From positions 34,735,653 through 34,799,652 of the forward strand of contig NC_079478.1 of assembly GCF_026230105.1 (NCBI RefSeq): a stretch of 64,000 nt of DNA, in the 5' to 3' direction. Shown in pieces: positions 33,812-45,870 of the stretch; position 1 is the stretch's first letter; each line of letters opens with the position of its first letter. Under the pieces are notes generated by a model that worked only from the letters and a program-made list of their open reading frames with translations, was not told the origin of the DNA and ran no database searches. The position numbers and the translations under genes are program-made. The stretch comes from Diorhabda sublineata (taxonomy: Eukaryota > Arthropoda > Insecta > Coleoptera > Chrysomelidae).

Positions 33812-34542
33812 CGAGGTCTGGCTATTAAATAATAAAAATAGTTACGAAAAAGAGTTTTATTATGAAAATTATTTTACATTCGAATGCTCCCCTTCAATAT
33901 ACTCCCCTTTCCTCGCCACACACCTTTCCATACGTTTTTTTCATTGATCGAAGCAGTGCTGGAACTCTTCTTTGGGGAGTACCTTCAGGAGCTCTGCTGT
34001 TTTTGCTTTACCGCTGCCAACGACTCAAATCGGGTCCCTTTCAAAACAGATCTTTTTCTAACCTTTCAAGGAAATCTGAGCAGACCTTTTGACGCAAAAG
34101 CTTTTAGTCTGGAGTCAGATTTTTTGGCACAGACTTTTGTCATGTGTAATACCTCGTGTAAAATTTCGTTTACTGCCTCGGTAATCATGTGGATGCGCAT
34201 TCGACGATCTGCAAGCATAGTTTGGTTGATTTTGGTCAATGTTTCAAGAGTTGAAACAGTTACAGGGCGCTAGTGATCTTCAGTGTTCTCTCTGTCCTCA
34301 CTAAAGCGCTTACACCACCCAAAAACACGCGCTCGACATAGAGGATCGGCCTCATAGGCGTCTTGCATTAATTTATAGCACTCAGTCGGATTTTTTTTTC
34401 TATTTAACTATAATAGAGTTGAAAATGTATTTTGGAATGTGCATAGACAAGATATCTGGATACCAAACGCGCTACTCGTTTTTTATCCCCGTCTGAGGCG
34501 CCCTCTAGGCGCACAGTCTTATTATTTAATAGCCAGACCTCG
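33812..34542 (-). mobile_element. mariner deletion derivative with perfect terminal repeats
   Basis: A 25-bp terminal repeat starting ACGAGGTCTGGCTATTAAAT (33811-) is exactly mirrored at 34519-34543. TA on both sides gives the expected target duplication. The minus strand carries a decayed transposase N-terminus (RPVTVSTLETLTKINQTM, LADRRMRIHMITEAVN, LHEVLHMTKVC). It is then joined, after loss of the whole catalytic core, to the C-terminal family stretch (MERCVARKGEYIEG). It cannot encode an active enzyme but could have been mobilised in trans. Confidence 0.9.
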
Positions 34543-34545
34543 TAC

Positions 34546-35380
34546 ATTAGGTAATATTTGTTGATACAGTAAATTTAATTATCGAATGTGGCAGTTGTAA
34601 AACTTACCACGAAAATAATTCTCAGTACTGACTGACAGCTATAAAAACTTCGAAATATAAATCTCGAGAGGAGAATGTCAATTGCGAACAAGTACCTCCT
34701 CTTTTTCCTATTAAACTGTTCAACATAATAGCTCAGTATATAACGAACGCCTACTAAAATAACTTTGTCTAGAAAGTAATGTTCCCGGTCGAACGTTTAT
34801 TGCCACTACGTTGTGTGCAGAGGGACAAATTGTTGATGCTTGTCTGTCACACTTCATTAAAAATCGTATCAGTTAGAAAATTGATTTTTCTATCTGAAAA
34901 TAATAAAAAATCTATGAAAATAGTGCTAGAATTTGAAAAAAATAGTCATTCTAGTAAATACAGACATGATGCAATACAACAATCAATGCAATACAATGCA
35001 AGCTAGTTACTTTTTCTTCTTGTTCATTTCACTTAGTTTTCTATTCGAATTTGTTTAATTTACCATCTAGCCATCTCGCAGTTGTCGACGTCAACGTCCT
35101 TAATCTATGAAATATTTTGACTTTGGAAAAAATAGCGTGCAATATCTTGCACGTTGTCTTACACCTTGTCAAGCTGTTTCTACTCGGAAACTTTTTTTAA
35201 GACAGTTATTCTGAAAAACTTTCTTCAGTTTTATTGACTTGACTAGTGATTTGCATCATTCGATTTTAAGCGACGTTTACTTTTTTCCACCATAAATAAA
35301 CGGGAATTTAATTGGCTCGTTGTAAACGACGTTTAACTTTAACTTTCAATTTTGGCCGTTGCATTTGAAAGCTTGAAACA
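34546..35380. other. no recognisable gene
   Basis: AT-rich; nothing identified. Confidence 0.5.
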
Positions 35381-35384
35381 AAAA

Positions 35385-36213
35385 TCAGTACAAATTAAAA
35401 TAAAAACTAACGCTTTTCGACCTCGAGCACTATCCCAATTCATCATTATCATGGTAAACTGTTGGGCTTTGCATTTCCAAAAAAAGGTTTTTTGTCTGTG
35501 TACCACTACTACAGACACTACCATTACACTGAGCTTGTTGGGGGTTTGCGTCACCACCAAAAGGATGATATCCCCTTTGGTGGACTTCCTTTCAATTCAG
35601 TCAAGGTGAAGGCAGAGGTGGTGGAGTACAACCACCACCGGGAGACCCAGCGGAGTTAAATTCTTTCCATATTGAAAGTTTAATAATTTGTGAGGTTATG
35701 TAGCAATTTTGTTCATTTTTCAAGCAGCGTTTTGTTAAATTTTCCTTAGTTTTTTTTTGAAAAATTGTGAGAATTATGTTTTGTATTTGAAGACGACTTA
35801 ATTAACGATGATTTGGAAGTCCTTGAAAATAATGAAAGTAGTTCTCTGCCTGGTAGTTTTACGCTTTTTTTTGAAGCTTTTGTACAATTTTTGTCAACCA
35901 ACAGTAGTTGCTTTATAATATCTTGAAACAAAAATCATTTTATTCACAAAATTTTAGAAAACTTCAGTTCAAATTTAAATAAAAACTAACGTTTTTCGAC
36001 CTCGAGCACTATCCCAATTCATCATTATCATGGTAAACTGTTGGGCTTTGCCTTTCCAAAAAAAGGTTTTTTGTTTGTATTCCACTACTACAGACACTAC
36101 CATTACACTGAGCTTGTTGGAGGTTTCCTTTCAATTCAGTCAAGGTGAAGGTGGAGATGGTGGAGTACAACCACCACCGGAGAGACCCAGCGGAGTTAAA
36201 TTCTTTCCATATT
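35385..36213 (+). repeat. two direct copies of a ~290-bp repeat
   Basis: 35385-35672 and 35965-36213 share TTTTCGACCTCGAGCACTAT, GGTAAACTGTTGGGCTTTGC and CCCAGCGGAGTTAAATTC. The first copy has about 40 extra bases (35541-35580), rich in CACCAC/GGTGG, that are missing from the second. Reading frames through it are not conserved, so I treat it as noncoding. Confidence 0.85.
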
Positions 36214-36214
36214 T

Positions 36215-36380
36215 TTTCCAGACATCCTCTTTCTATTTATCAGATTACTATTTATTCAGATCAGTGGCGAGATTCATTCGAGGGAAAAAAATTTGATCCA
36301 AAGAAATTTTTTGCATCTATGCCAAAGATCTCAAAGAGGTTGTTGAACGTTGGAATTCGACATTATTTCTGAGACACCCT
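36215..36380 (+). mobile_element. mariner-like transposase C-terminal remnant
   Basis: The plus strand reads LSDYYLFRSVARFIRGKKFD, matching SPDLSPSDYHLFRSM..L, and runs to a stop. It abuts the second repeat copy, so the repeat may be a flank of this element. Confidence 0.65.
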
Positions 36381-36825
36381 CTATATAATTGAATAGTATA
36401 TTTTTTTCTAATAAAAATTATATAATATGAAATAAAACTCCATGATATTATTTTTTTTTTGTTTATTTGCTCCGATAAACTACTCCGAGTGCTACTTCTG
36501 ATTTAATGACGCTTTTTTGTGTACCAGATACAGATAAAGATAAAAAACTAGAAGAAAAAAGTACCGACAAACAATCGGCAGATATTTTGTGTGTACTTGA
36601 AACGATTACATTTGAAAGAATTTTTACTGTTGAGATTTTTGTCGTATTGCCAAAACAATAGAAAAAAATAAAAAGTTATCTCTCAGTTGCGATCTAGTTT
36701 TATGTGAAGGACAGTGTTTCGAAGCTCGTCGACTACATTTGAATGAAACGACGGATATAACAAGCAAGAAATACTTTTTATAGTATATTTGCGACACATT
36801 TAAATATTTACCATTTAACATTTTT
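36381..36825. other. no recognisable gene
   Basis: Nothing identified. Confidence 0.5.
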
Positions 36826-37205
36826 ATGTACAATCTTCCTAAAAATATTGAAATGACTGAATTAAGAGTGTACGGCCTCAGAACCAAACACTCTGAACGT
36901 CTAGGCAACGTACCAAGCACTTTTCTAGCAGAAATTTATGCAATTGAAGGATGTGTTCAGTTCAATCAGCCCTTTATGGGACCTGAACCCTTCGGTGGTA
37001 TCAACTAAGAAACAATCGAAAAAGCATTAGGAAAAGAAGGTAGATAGGAAGCAAAACCATATGTTGGGACAATCTACAGACAGACTAAGACAGACTCCTC
37101 TGGAAAACTATCAACTTTATTAACCAACTAACTCCTATCGGGGCACTGTCGCCTCAACAGATACCTGAAGAACTTAGAGTCATACCTTTTATGTCACATC
37201 TTGGT
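36826..37205 (+). mobile_element. LINE RNase H region remnant (jockey/R1/I-like)
   Basis: The plus strand reads VYGLRTKHSERLGN, then STFLAEIYAIEGCVQF, which is the RNase H fold with the conserved AEIYAI Glu. It then skips to FMGPEPFGGIN and, frame-shifted, LLSGHCRLNRYLKNL, the domain that follows RNase H. About 100 residues between them are deleted. Confidence 0.8.
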
Positions 37206-38520
37206 TTTAAATAAACTAACTTTTGAAAAACGAGATAATGGACATTATCTTCGTTCTCGGTTGATTATTATTTCAATATTCACAGACTTCTTAATAGTTT
37301 CTATTTCAGAAAAATGTGGGTACTCATTTCGTACTCTACAGTTTTGTATCCTGCACTTTTTATCGAATTCTACGTAGTTTTCGAGTTATTCGCGTTTCAC
37401 AATCTTTTTGAGTTTCAAGTCCCAAAATTTCGAAAATCCGAGCCTGTAATTTTGTTAAGAGCTGCCTGTACTATAATCATAATTTCAGATTATTGAATTC
37501 TACATCGAAATTAATTTATAGCAACTTTGTTTGATCAAAAAGTCACTTCAGCAAGTACAAAATACGAACTTATTAAAAACAGCTCATGCTTATGAAACTG
37601 ACGGTAGAAAATTTAAATTATTGTATTCGAAAGTCGTTACCAATTGTTTTAGATCTAATTACAATGACAGGGGGGAAAAGTAACCAGATAAACAGTATTT
37701 ATATTCGGTTTTAAGAAGTTATAACAATCTGGTTGACAAATTAGTGGTGGTAACACCAATCCCAATTTAGAAGTAGCTTAAATGATGTTTTGGAAATCAC
37801 CAGCATTGTTGTATTCAAGGCAATCCTCAACAATCCCAAAAAAGAATCTGACTCAGGTTCCTACATAATGTACACTCAATGTTTCGTTGCCGAGAAGATG
37901 GAGTGAAAACGTTATGAGGTATACCAAGAATAGGGAATGAATGAGACTTAATTAGTGTCTGCTATGCAGCAATGGGAATAAGAAGTGGGACGAGATAAAG
38001 AACAATCCGTCCTTGTGGAGGACAATACATATTTGTTATGGTTGTTTAAAGAAACATGCATCCACGACAAATCTGTAAAGTAGGCAAATCTTTTCACCAC
38101 CATTTTCTAATAAGCATTCTTGTAGGAATATTCCCAACAGCTTGATCACATTGGCTGGCTGGCAATCAATGAAGACTGGGGGATTGCTACTTCATCCTTT
38201 TTTTGTTTAGATCAGCGTATTGTGGATGTCAAGTACCAGTTTTCACAAGAACCGTCGTCAGACAAGATGTAATCGTTGTAGCCACTTTTTTTCCTTCTTG
38301 AACTGGTTGACATCTTTTAGCGGGCAGTTTCCAACACCTGCATAGTACCTATCGTGGATGTCTTTATCAATGACAGTCACGTTGAGATGGTAACTTTCCG
38401 AGCTCTAAGAGGGTGAGAACTGTATCTCCACAAAAAACTAAGTAGTCGATCTGGTTAGAAATCTACGAGGGCTAAAGCGTAAGTCATGGCAACAATTTTT
38501 TTTTCTGAAACTCTAGTGAA
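37206..38520. other. no recognisable gene
   Basis: Nothing assigned. A short phrase near 37950-38005 (ATTAGTGTCTG...GTGGGACGAGAT) is echoed at 41727-41775, suggesting an unidentified old repeat. Confidence 0.4.
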
Positions 38521-38521
38521 G

Positions 38522-39569
38522 GGTGGTCCAACCAAAATGTACGATGTTAATTGTAAATAAAACGAAAAGTTTTCAGAGAATTATCTCAATATTTTTTATA
38601 ATTATAAAAGGAACTATGACAATTATGTGTGAAACAAAATATCGGCCAAATGCTTCTGTGGCATACTTCTATCCGATGGTCCATGTTTTCAATGACTCTG
38701 AGACACAATTGTGGTTCAATGTCGTTAATGTGCCGAATTATCTCATCCTCTAACTATTGAATTGTTCTTGGCTTACTGACGTACACTTTTTCTTTCAAAC
38801 ATCCCCAAAGAAACAAGTTCAACGGTGTCAAATCACATGATCGTGGCGGCCAATCAACATCGCCACGATATGAGATAACACGACCATTTAATTTCTCGCG
38901 CAAAAGAGCTGTGCGGCAAGTGGCACCATCTTGTTGGAACCACATATCCTCCAGGTCCATATCCTCAGTTTCTGGCCACAAGAAGTCCGTTATCATCTCG
39001 CGATAGAGAACACCATTCACGGTAACTGCTTGGCCGACCTAATTTTCGAAGAAGTACGCCGCCAGCCCATAAAACGCACCAAACAGTCACTCTTTGTGGA
39101 TGCATCGACCCTTCAACAATCACTCGTGGATTCTCATTTGCCCAAATGCGGCAATTCGGCTTGTTAACGAATCCACTGAGGTGAAAGTGTGTCTCGCCGA
39201 TGAAGATGATTTTCTTGTAGTAGTGTGTGTGTCAGCAGGCTTCAGCTCTTGATTCAATCGAACCTTGTAAGCGTGTCAATTCAAATCTATATTCAAAATT
39301 CGCATCAGCCGGTTTGCTGAAGTTTGCGCAGAATTCGCCCGATTGATTATGCTGACCAAAAAAATCACGAAGTGCACGAAATGCATTTTGATTTCAACGC
39401 CCATTTTCGTAAAATGCTTCAACAATCTTAACTCGCTGCTCAATCGTGTACCTCTCCATGGTTGAATGTGTCAAACCCCGAAACAAATAAATGTGAAATT
39501 AAGTTGGGCAAAAAACTTGACGTTAAGACGCGACTCACAATTAACATCGAGCATTATAGTTGGACCACC
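38522..39569 (-). mobile_element. complete-ended Tc1/mariner-superfamily element, dead transposase
   Basis: Both ends carry an inverted repeat of about 30 bp beginning GGTGGTCCAAC (38522- and inverted from 39569), continuing ATG..CGATGTTAATTGT. The minus-strand transposase starts near 39460 with MERYTIEQRVKIVEAFYENG. After stops it continues with QAVTVNGVLYREMITDFLWP, DMWFQQDGATCRTALLREKL and DWPPRSCDLTPLNLFLWGCL, ending in QLEDEIIRHINDIEP. The Asp expected in PLDxFLW is Asn, and about 36 residues separate it from the Asp of QQDG. Multiple stops upstream. Same family as 61700-62650. Confidence 0.9.
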
Positions 39570-40505
39570 ATCTAGTAGCGCAGCGAGTGCTGTGAAATCA
39601 GTTAGTTAATGAGTGTTGTTGATATGACTAGCAAGATTAAGAAACCACTACGTAGTAGGTGGATTGCAACAGCATGCGCTAACAGGTGCTGATAATAATC
39701 AGCGCCTTCTATATCGTTGGTGACTACTTTAAGGATCTTTAGGTCCTGGGTTTACATGTCAACTTTATATGTACTGTGTAGTCATTAGTATCTTAAAGAT
39801 GATGATGACTTTTACCCTAGCTCTCCAATACATCTGTTTTGAAAAAGTTTTTTTTTTAAATCTTACCAACTATCCATAAAAACTTTTTTTAATTCAAATT
39901 AGTTTTCCCTTATACTGTCTCGTGTGCTTTTCCTGTGAAAATTCCACACTCGAACCGCCCCTGTTTTTAACAACATGTCTTCTTGTATACGATGACCACC
40001 CCTGATTCAGATATAACTATATAATTACTTAGTAAGGTGGCAGCACACGTTTGTCGCTGCTTGAATTTCTTCTCCTCCTACGCGTTACAACAAAATAAAC
40101 CTTTCTTGGCGTTGGTTGTTCCCACGCACTCTTGTCAAAATGTCGTACGATGTTAAAAGATTTATAATCAGCTTGTTATCACATTTTTTCTACCAGCTTC
40201 TTTTTTTTAATAAATATCTCCGTTGTCGATTTCTCTTGGCATCACCACCGTTTACACAATGTGCTAGTAATAAATCTAGATGATCGTTTGTCATTTATTT
40301 ATTCCATAGAGATGAATAATAAAAGCAAGGTGTTCATTCATTATAGGTTTAAATAAATGTGGAAAGGAATAAGATTAACGGGGTATCGAATTCACATTCA
40401 AATTTATCGTAAAATTAATTGAAATACAAAACATGATACCGAAGGGGTCCGTCACTTTGCCACTACCATATCAATATGCTTAATCTCTTACGAGGGTTGA
40501 CATTT
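39570..40505. other. no recognisable gene
   Basis: Nothing identified. Confidence 0.5.
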
Positions 40506-40509
40506 TTAA

Positions 40510-41230
40510 TGATTAACGAACTCAAAACATTTTCGGTGATTTTCTATGATTCACAAGAGTGTACCGATCAACTCGCTTCGACTTTTGGTGATGAAACACC
40601 ATCTCGAACCATCGAATTACGGAATTCAATCGGGGTCTCACTTCACTACAGGACGAATTACGTAAAAGTCGTTCAAAATCGGATGTTGTGACAGAAAACT
40701 TCGTACCGAGAGGTTGAAGCATTAGTTTCACTCGCATACATTCGGCTGTCAAAAAGATTTGTTCGCGTTGGATACCGGATAATTTGATAATCGCTCAAAA
40801 CAAGCTCGTGTCGATTGGTGCAAAGAAATGATAAAATTCGACAGCCGACGAATCATAGATCTAAACATATGAATCGAGCCCAATCCAACATCGTGCACGA
40901 AGTCGCGGTTTTTTTCAGAATAATTGGACATGTCGCCTTATAGCAACGTAGAATGCTTAATTCTGCATGATAGAGCAGCGTTTGTTGGCCAAAATCAAGG
41001 AAACCAATTGCAGAAGACGAATGATTCTCCACCAGGACAATGCGGACTCTTACACAAACGAATTGACGGGTCATCCGTTCTTGTTTGGCACCCAATGACT
41101 TCTTCTTCCCGCAAATCAAAAATAAATCAAGTGATCAACATTTTTGAACAAATCAAACATCGAATTGATGGATCATCCACCGTAGAGTACTTGTTTGGCA
41201 CCCAATGATTTCTTCTTATTCCTTGAGTAT
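40510..41230 (+). mobile_element. decayed mariner-like transposase
   Basis: The plus strand reads ECTDQLASTFGDETPSRT at the N-terminus. Scraps of the linker and of ARVDWCKEMIKFD follow, then NRRRRIILHQDN-like and HPPxxSTCLAPNDFF-like phrases across frames at 41000-41220. It contains two partial repeats of the GTTTGGCACCCAATGA-type segment (41089, 41192), suggesting a local duplication at its 3' end. Same family as 26400-27060. Confidence 0.8.
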
Positions 41231-42785
41231 TTTTTTTTTCAGTGGAAATACCTCTAATTTGCCGTTTTTACTTTGGCCATAGCACAGTTATTTTTTGTAA
41301 AGTTTTCTCTTTCTATTCTTCATTAATTATTAATTTTAAAGGTTATACAATTAATTATACGCACCTAGAACATGTTTTACAAACAAATAAATCATCTATA
41401 CATCGTCATCAGTAATTTCTGATTCTTGCTATCATTATGCGTTCAATGTTCCGTTGTATAATAAATAAAAAAGTGAATTTGAACGGTGGGTGGTTAATAG
41501 AAATTTCTTTCGCATTACATCGTTTATTAATAATTGTATACAAAGATGTTTACCAACTAATTAGAGGCCTTCTTCAAGATATTAATAACTTTTGCGTAAT
41601 AAATTCTGCACTTCATTAATTTATTGTTTTGCAAAATTATACGTAAGGAGACTAGAATAGATATTTAAACTTTTTTTTTGATTTTAATTGACTCGAATAA
41701 GTATTTGCGGGAAAAGAATTACGAAAATTAGTGTCTGTTATGAATGAATTGAAATGAGAAATGGGACGAGATGTAGAACGAATTTTATGTCACCCCATCT
41801 ATGATAACATCCTTGTAAAGGGATTGTTCCATTGAACGTATCTAAAATTCTTTATTCCATCGTTTCTTTTTAATTGTCCTTCTATCGTTATTTGCTTATT
41901 ATTCATTATTTCTCGATCGCGTTGTTTCCTCTCTTTTTGCTTATTTTTGTCTTCCTTGTTTACTTTTCTTCTACATTATCTTCACCCACCATCACTGTCA
42001 ACATCGCCATATGTCAACAGTGTCATATGTCACTTATACGTTTCCATTCGTCTTTTAAGTCATCTGTCACATGTTCTATGATCGCATCAGTCTATGTTCC
42101 CATCTATCATGTGTGTCATCTGCCAAATTTTCCGTGATTGTATATGTCACAACACAACTCAGGTATTGAAAAATATCGATACTTATTTTCAACAATATAG
42201 AAGATACAGTTGATGTTTCCAATAGCAGCAACTTGGGTTTATTCTTCTTATACATTATTGAAGACACACTGGATCAGAAACATGAGTATATATCTGCGAA
42301 ACTAGGCTCCGGAAGGTTAAATTGGCCTAGAAACCATTCCATGCCGTTTTCTTTGCACCATGCCATCAATTTAAATAAACATGCTACTTGGAACTACGAC
42401 GTTCACATTTATTGGTGTATTACAACGAAATATTTCAAATTTCTTTTTTTGTAAACTACTTAGAAGTAAACAGAAATTCGATATCTACTTTGTGTAGTAG
42501 TTGGTTTATTATTTATTTACTAAATCTGTTCGAACAAATTTTATGGAATGTAGTAAGTCGTAGATTGTCTATTAAATAAAAATTAATGATACGTTTCTTA
42601 TTATATACGATGACGGATATTAAATTTTGAAATTGCTTCAACAAGTGCTTTTGATTCGATCAAACAAATCCATGCTTTATATTCGGTACTTAGGATATTT
42701 ATTACTTCAAATCCATTAGACCACCGATCAAAAGCTTTTGTCCTTCTTATACTTTACGTGATACATAACAAATAAAAGCAATACG
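41231..42785. other. no recognisable gene
   Basis: T-rich at 41860-42000; short chance frames only. Confidence 0.5.
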
Positions 42786-42789
42786 ATCG

Positions 42790-43380
42790 ATTTTGGATTT
42801 TGATTTCTTGCACAATTCCAAAGTTATGAAGTGGAGGACACTGCGCCCAACTGGTCTTACAACTCAATTGGGATGAGGTCGTGAGACTTTCAGTACATTT
42901 TTCCTCTCCATTTCTTCCAAATACTCTTTGCACAGCTTTGAGCAATACTTGGGATTGTTATCATGCTGATAGATACATTTTTTGCAGATCAGGCAGCTTT
43001 TTTTCCAAAATTCTTTCAATTTTGGAACATCCCCTAACCATCACCGAGCCTCTGCCGAGTTTTACAGTCGGGATTACCCACCTATCTAGCATCCTGCGCA
43101 CAAACATTCTTCTTCTTGACCCAAACCCTCAAACTTCGATAACCTCTTTTATTTTGACGTTTCAAACGAGATTTTTTCAGCGTGACTATTACAAAAAGAC
43201 CAGCTTCTCTCAATTTCCGTTTGCTGTAGAAGCAGTCAAGATTCATTGATCTGAGCTGCTAAAGGCTGCCAAAGACCTGGTGAATGTAGTCCACGGTACA
43301 TCGAGGTATTTACACTATAAAGACTCCAGAACTTCACGAAAAGATGCCTTGGTCCAAAAAATATAAATCAAAGCAAGTTG
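42790..43380 (-). mobile_element. Tc1-like transposase remnant
   Basis: The minus strand reads RKLREAGLFVIVTLKKSRLK, then WVIPTVKLGRGSVMVRGC, and frame-shifted IYQHDNNPKYCSKLCKEYLE followed by EMERKNVLKV. These are the Tc1 blocks VKFGGGSVMVWGC and QQDNDPKHTSK (second catalytic Asp retained). The third catalytic block is degraded. Confidence 0.85.
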
Positions 43381-44610
43381 ATGTGTCTCGAAGTGGGACT
43401 AAACTAGAATCATAAACATGTTGTACTTGGAAGTTGCACTATAATATTTTGTTTATAAGACACCGATTGGATCTTCGGTTCACAACATGAAATTTTGTCG
43501 GAAGGGAATTAGTTTGAAATTTAATAAATAGATTATAATGTGGGAAAAACTTTTTACCGGTAGTGTACATGTTCTATAAAATTAAACTTGATTGATTTCG
43601 CTCATTTTTTTGTTGTTTTTTCTTAAAGATAAAAATATGTGCGAACGTTTTCTACGGCGTATAAAAATCGTAATATATTAGACAGTTCTTAGATTCGAGA
43701 AATGGATAACTATTCGAACAAGATGAGCACAAGAAACGCCATTTATTTCAACGTCGCTTGCAACATAAGATATTCTTCGAATTAAGTTCGATTCGTGTAA
43801 TACATGACGATGTTCATGACCACATTAACCGAAGTCTGAGATTAATGCTTTCGGTCTTCACCTCGGGAACTTCATCGGTGATGTAACTAGAGAAGAAATT
43901 TAACCAATAATCAAATATTTCAATCAAAATTATCATAAAAATCAAGAAAATATGGAATAAAAATTTTATTGATCAAATTAATTTGTATATTTATTTTTTA
44001 AATTGTTTTGTGAGCTACTTAGGTTCTGATTTTGTCGAGCGAACCCGATAAATGATATTTTCAAAAAAAATTGGATTAAATTTTCTTGATTTAAAACGAA
44101 AGAGGTAAGACTAGAAACAAAAACGAAATCAGAAACCTCTGGGAAGACCGTGCCATGTTACCTTGTATTTAAAAATACCTAATACAGGTAGACATTCCCA
44201 AATTCCTTTAATAAAACGATAATTCATCCTCATCAGACGAAGTTGACAGGCACCAGCAGCAGACCAAAATCCGGAACAGCAGCCGGACGATAACCAACCA
44301 CAGTCGAAGGACTTCCCGACAGAGGACAGGGTTCCCAACTGAGGTGTTTTCCCCCCAAATTTAGGAGACAAAATTTGGAATGGGATGTTTGTAGGGGTAT
44401 TATATTTTTAGGGATATTTATTAGTTCAAATATCGATATATAACATTGTAAAGAATAAGCTGTGTAACAGAATATTGATTGAAATGTTACAAAATATGAT
44501 CAACATTCGGCGAAGGCGCGCGACGCCTTTATAATACTTTTTATATTCCGCGGAATTCGTTTGATATTATTACAGCAGGCGGTTTATTTACTTTGTTTCT
44601 TTTTAATAAT
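43381..44610. other. no recognisable gene
   Basis: AT-rich except for a more GC-rich patch at 44230-44350 that I cannot assign. Confidence 0.45.
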
Positions 44611-44621
44611 ATCTAGGAAGG

Positions 44622-45089
44622 GGCGGATGTAATTTGGGCGCTAAAGGATTAATGTACTTTTTACAACATGTAAACTAGGTGCCAAGACCGAAGGGTCATT
44701 TTAATCCTATGTGTATTTTGGGCGCTAACCGACTGAAGTACATGATTTATGAAATACAGTTATTTATTAAATCACCGACATTTATAATAAGATATATTTT
44801 TGTATTTTTAGATTTTCCTATAAGAGAAATGACCTATTATCACTTGAGGTCTGAAAAAATTTATCGTTAGAGGGGGCTACTTTGCACTTTTTTTAAATGA
44901 AGAATCCGCCCTTAATAAACACTCTACAGAATAAAGTACTACTTAAAAATCTAGCAACTTTCCCTCTATTGGGTTATTTTATGACTCGACCTACTTGCAC
45001 TTCTTAGCGCCGAAAATACATGTCGGATTATCTACCCTTCTTGGTCAGACAGGTAAAGAAGGATGGTTAGCACCCAAATTACACCCGCC
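44622..45089. mobile_element. foldback/MITE-like inverted-repeat element
   Basis: GGCGGATGTAATTTGGGCGC (44622-44644) is mirrored at 45067-45089 with two mismatches in 23. A second inner pair (GTATTTTGGGCGCTAA near 44712 and its inverse near 45005) makes the ends palindromic over more than 100 bp. No coding capacity. Confidence 0.75.
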
Positions 45090-45099
45090 GCTAGGAAGG

Positions 45100-45154
45100 T
45101 CTATTTATTTATTTGTTTTGTTTCTTTATTTTCTAGAACTTTTAGAATTCTTTT

Positions 45155-45206
<52 letters not shown>

Positions 45207-45380
45207 AAGTTTCTGTACCGCAGTTTAGTTTATAATAAATAGTCGTAGTAAACAGAACGAATTAGCGAAGTAATTCAAATAAATTATCTAAGTTAGTTAA
45301 GTGATAGTGAAAAGTGAATTATATTAAGTAAGTGTAGTGTATAGTGTGTAAATAAATTGAGAAAGTAAGAGACAGTATTT
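45100..45380 (+). repeat. diverged relative of the 33.0-33.7 kb repeat, split by (TA)n
   Basis: Starts TATTTATTTATTTGTTTTG and TCTAGAACTTTTAGAATTC, then a TA run, then GTTAAGTGATAGTG and AGTGTAGTGTATAG phrases, in the order seen at 33520-33760. Confidence 0.45.
45158..45205. repeat. (TA)24 microsatellite
   Basis: Uninterrupted alternating AT/TA dinucleotides. Confidence 0.98.
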
Positions 45381-45870
45381 ATTAATTCACCCTACGAATA
45401 GAAATCGTATGAATAAATAAGAAAAACATTACAATATGATTTTAAATAAATATGAATTTGAAGAAATTAAGTTTTCGATAATTAATGATTAAAGAATTTT
45501 AAAAAAACGATGTTGCCGAATGAAATTATTCATTGATTGTTTGATATTTATCATTTATTTAATGATATTTTATAATTTTTAATGTTATTTACTTAATTTT
45601 AGTGGGAATCTATTGTAATTGTGGGGATTTCAGGGGTTTTTATTTGAGGCTTTAGGAAGATAAATTATTAAGAGTTGGGAACACTGGCAGAGGACGACGC
45701 ACCAGTCCAACCGAAGCAGCAGCATCAAAAACTTCGGCGTTCGGAATTTGTGAAGATAAATGTCTACGTATTGGAGACTTTTAAAAGCAAAGTCACATGA
45801 CAAGTTTTTTTAAACAACCCCTTCTTATTCACAATTTGTAAAATTCAAAATGAGCAAATAGTTAATATAC
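45381..45870. other. no recognisable gene
   Basis: Nothing identified. Confidence 0.5.

Noticed and set aside
39590..39790. Possible tRNA-like segment (palindromic CACTACGTAGTAGGTGG)
   Set aside because: No complete cloverleaf with a T-arm could be drawn by eye.
42881..43249. 122-codon plus-strand frame
   Set aside because: It is the antisense shadow of a Tc1-like transposase remnant on the minus strand.
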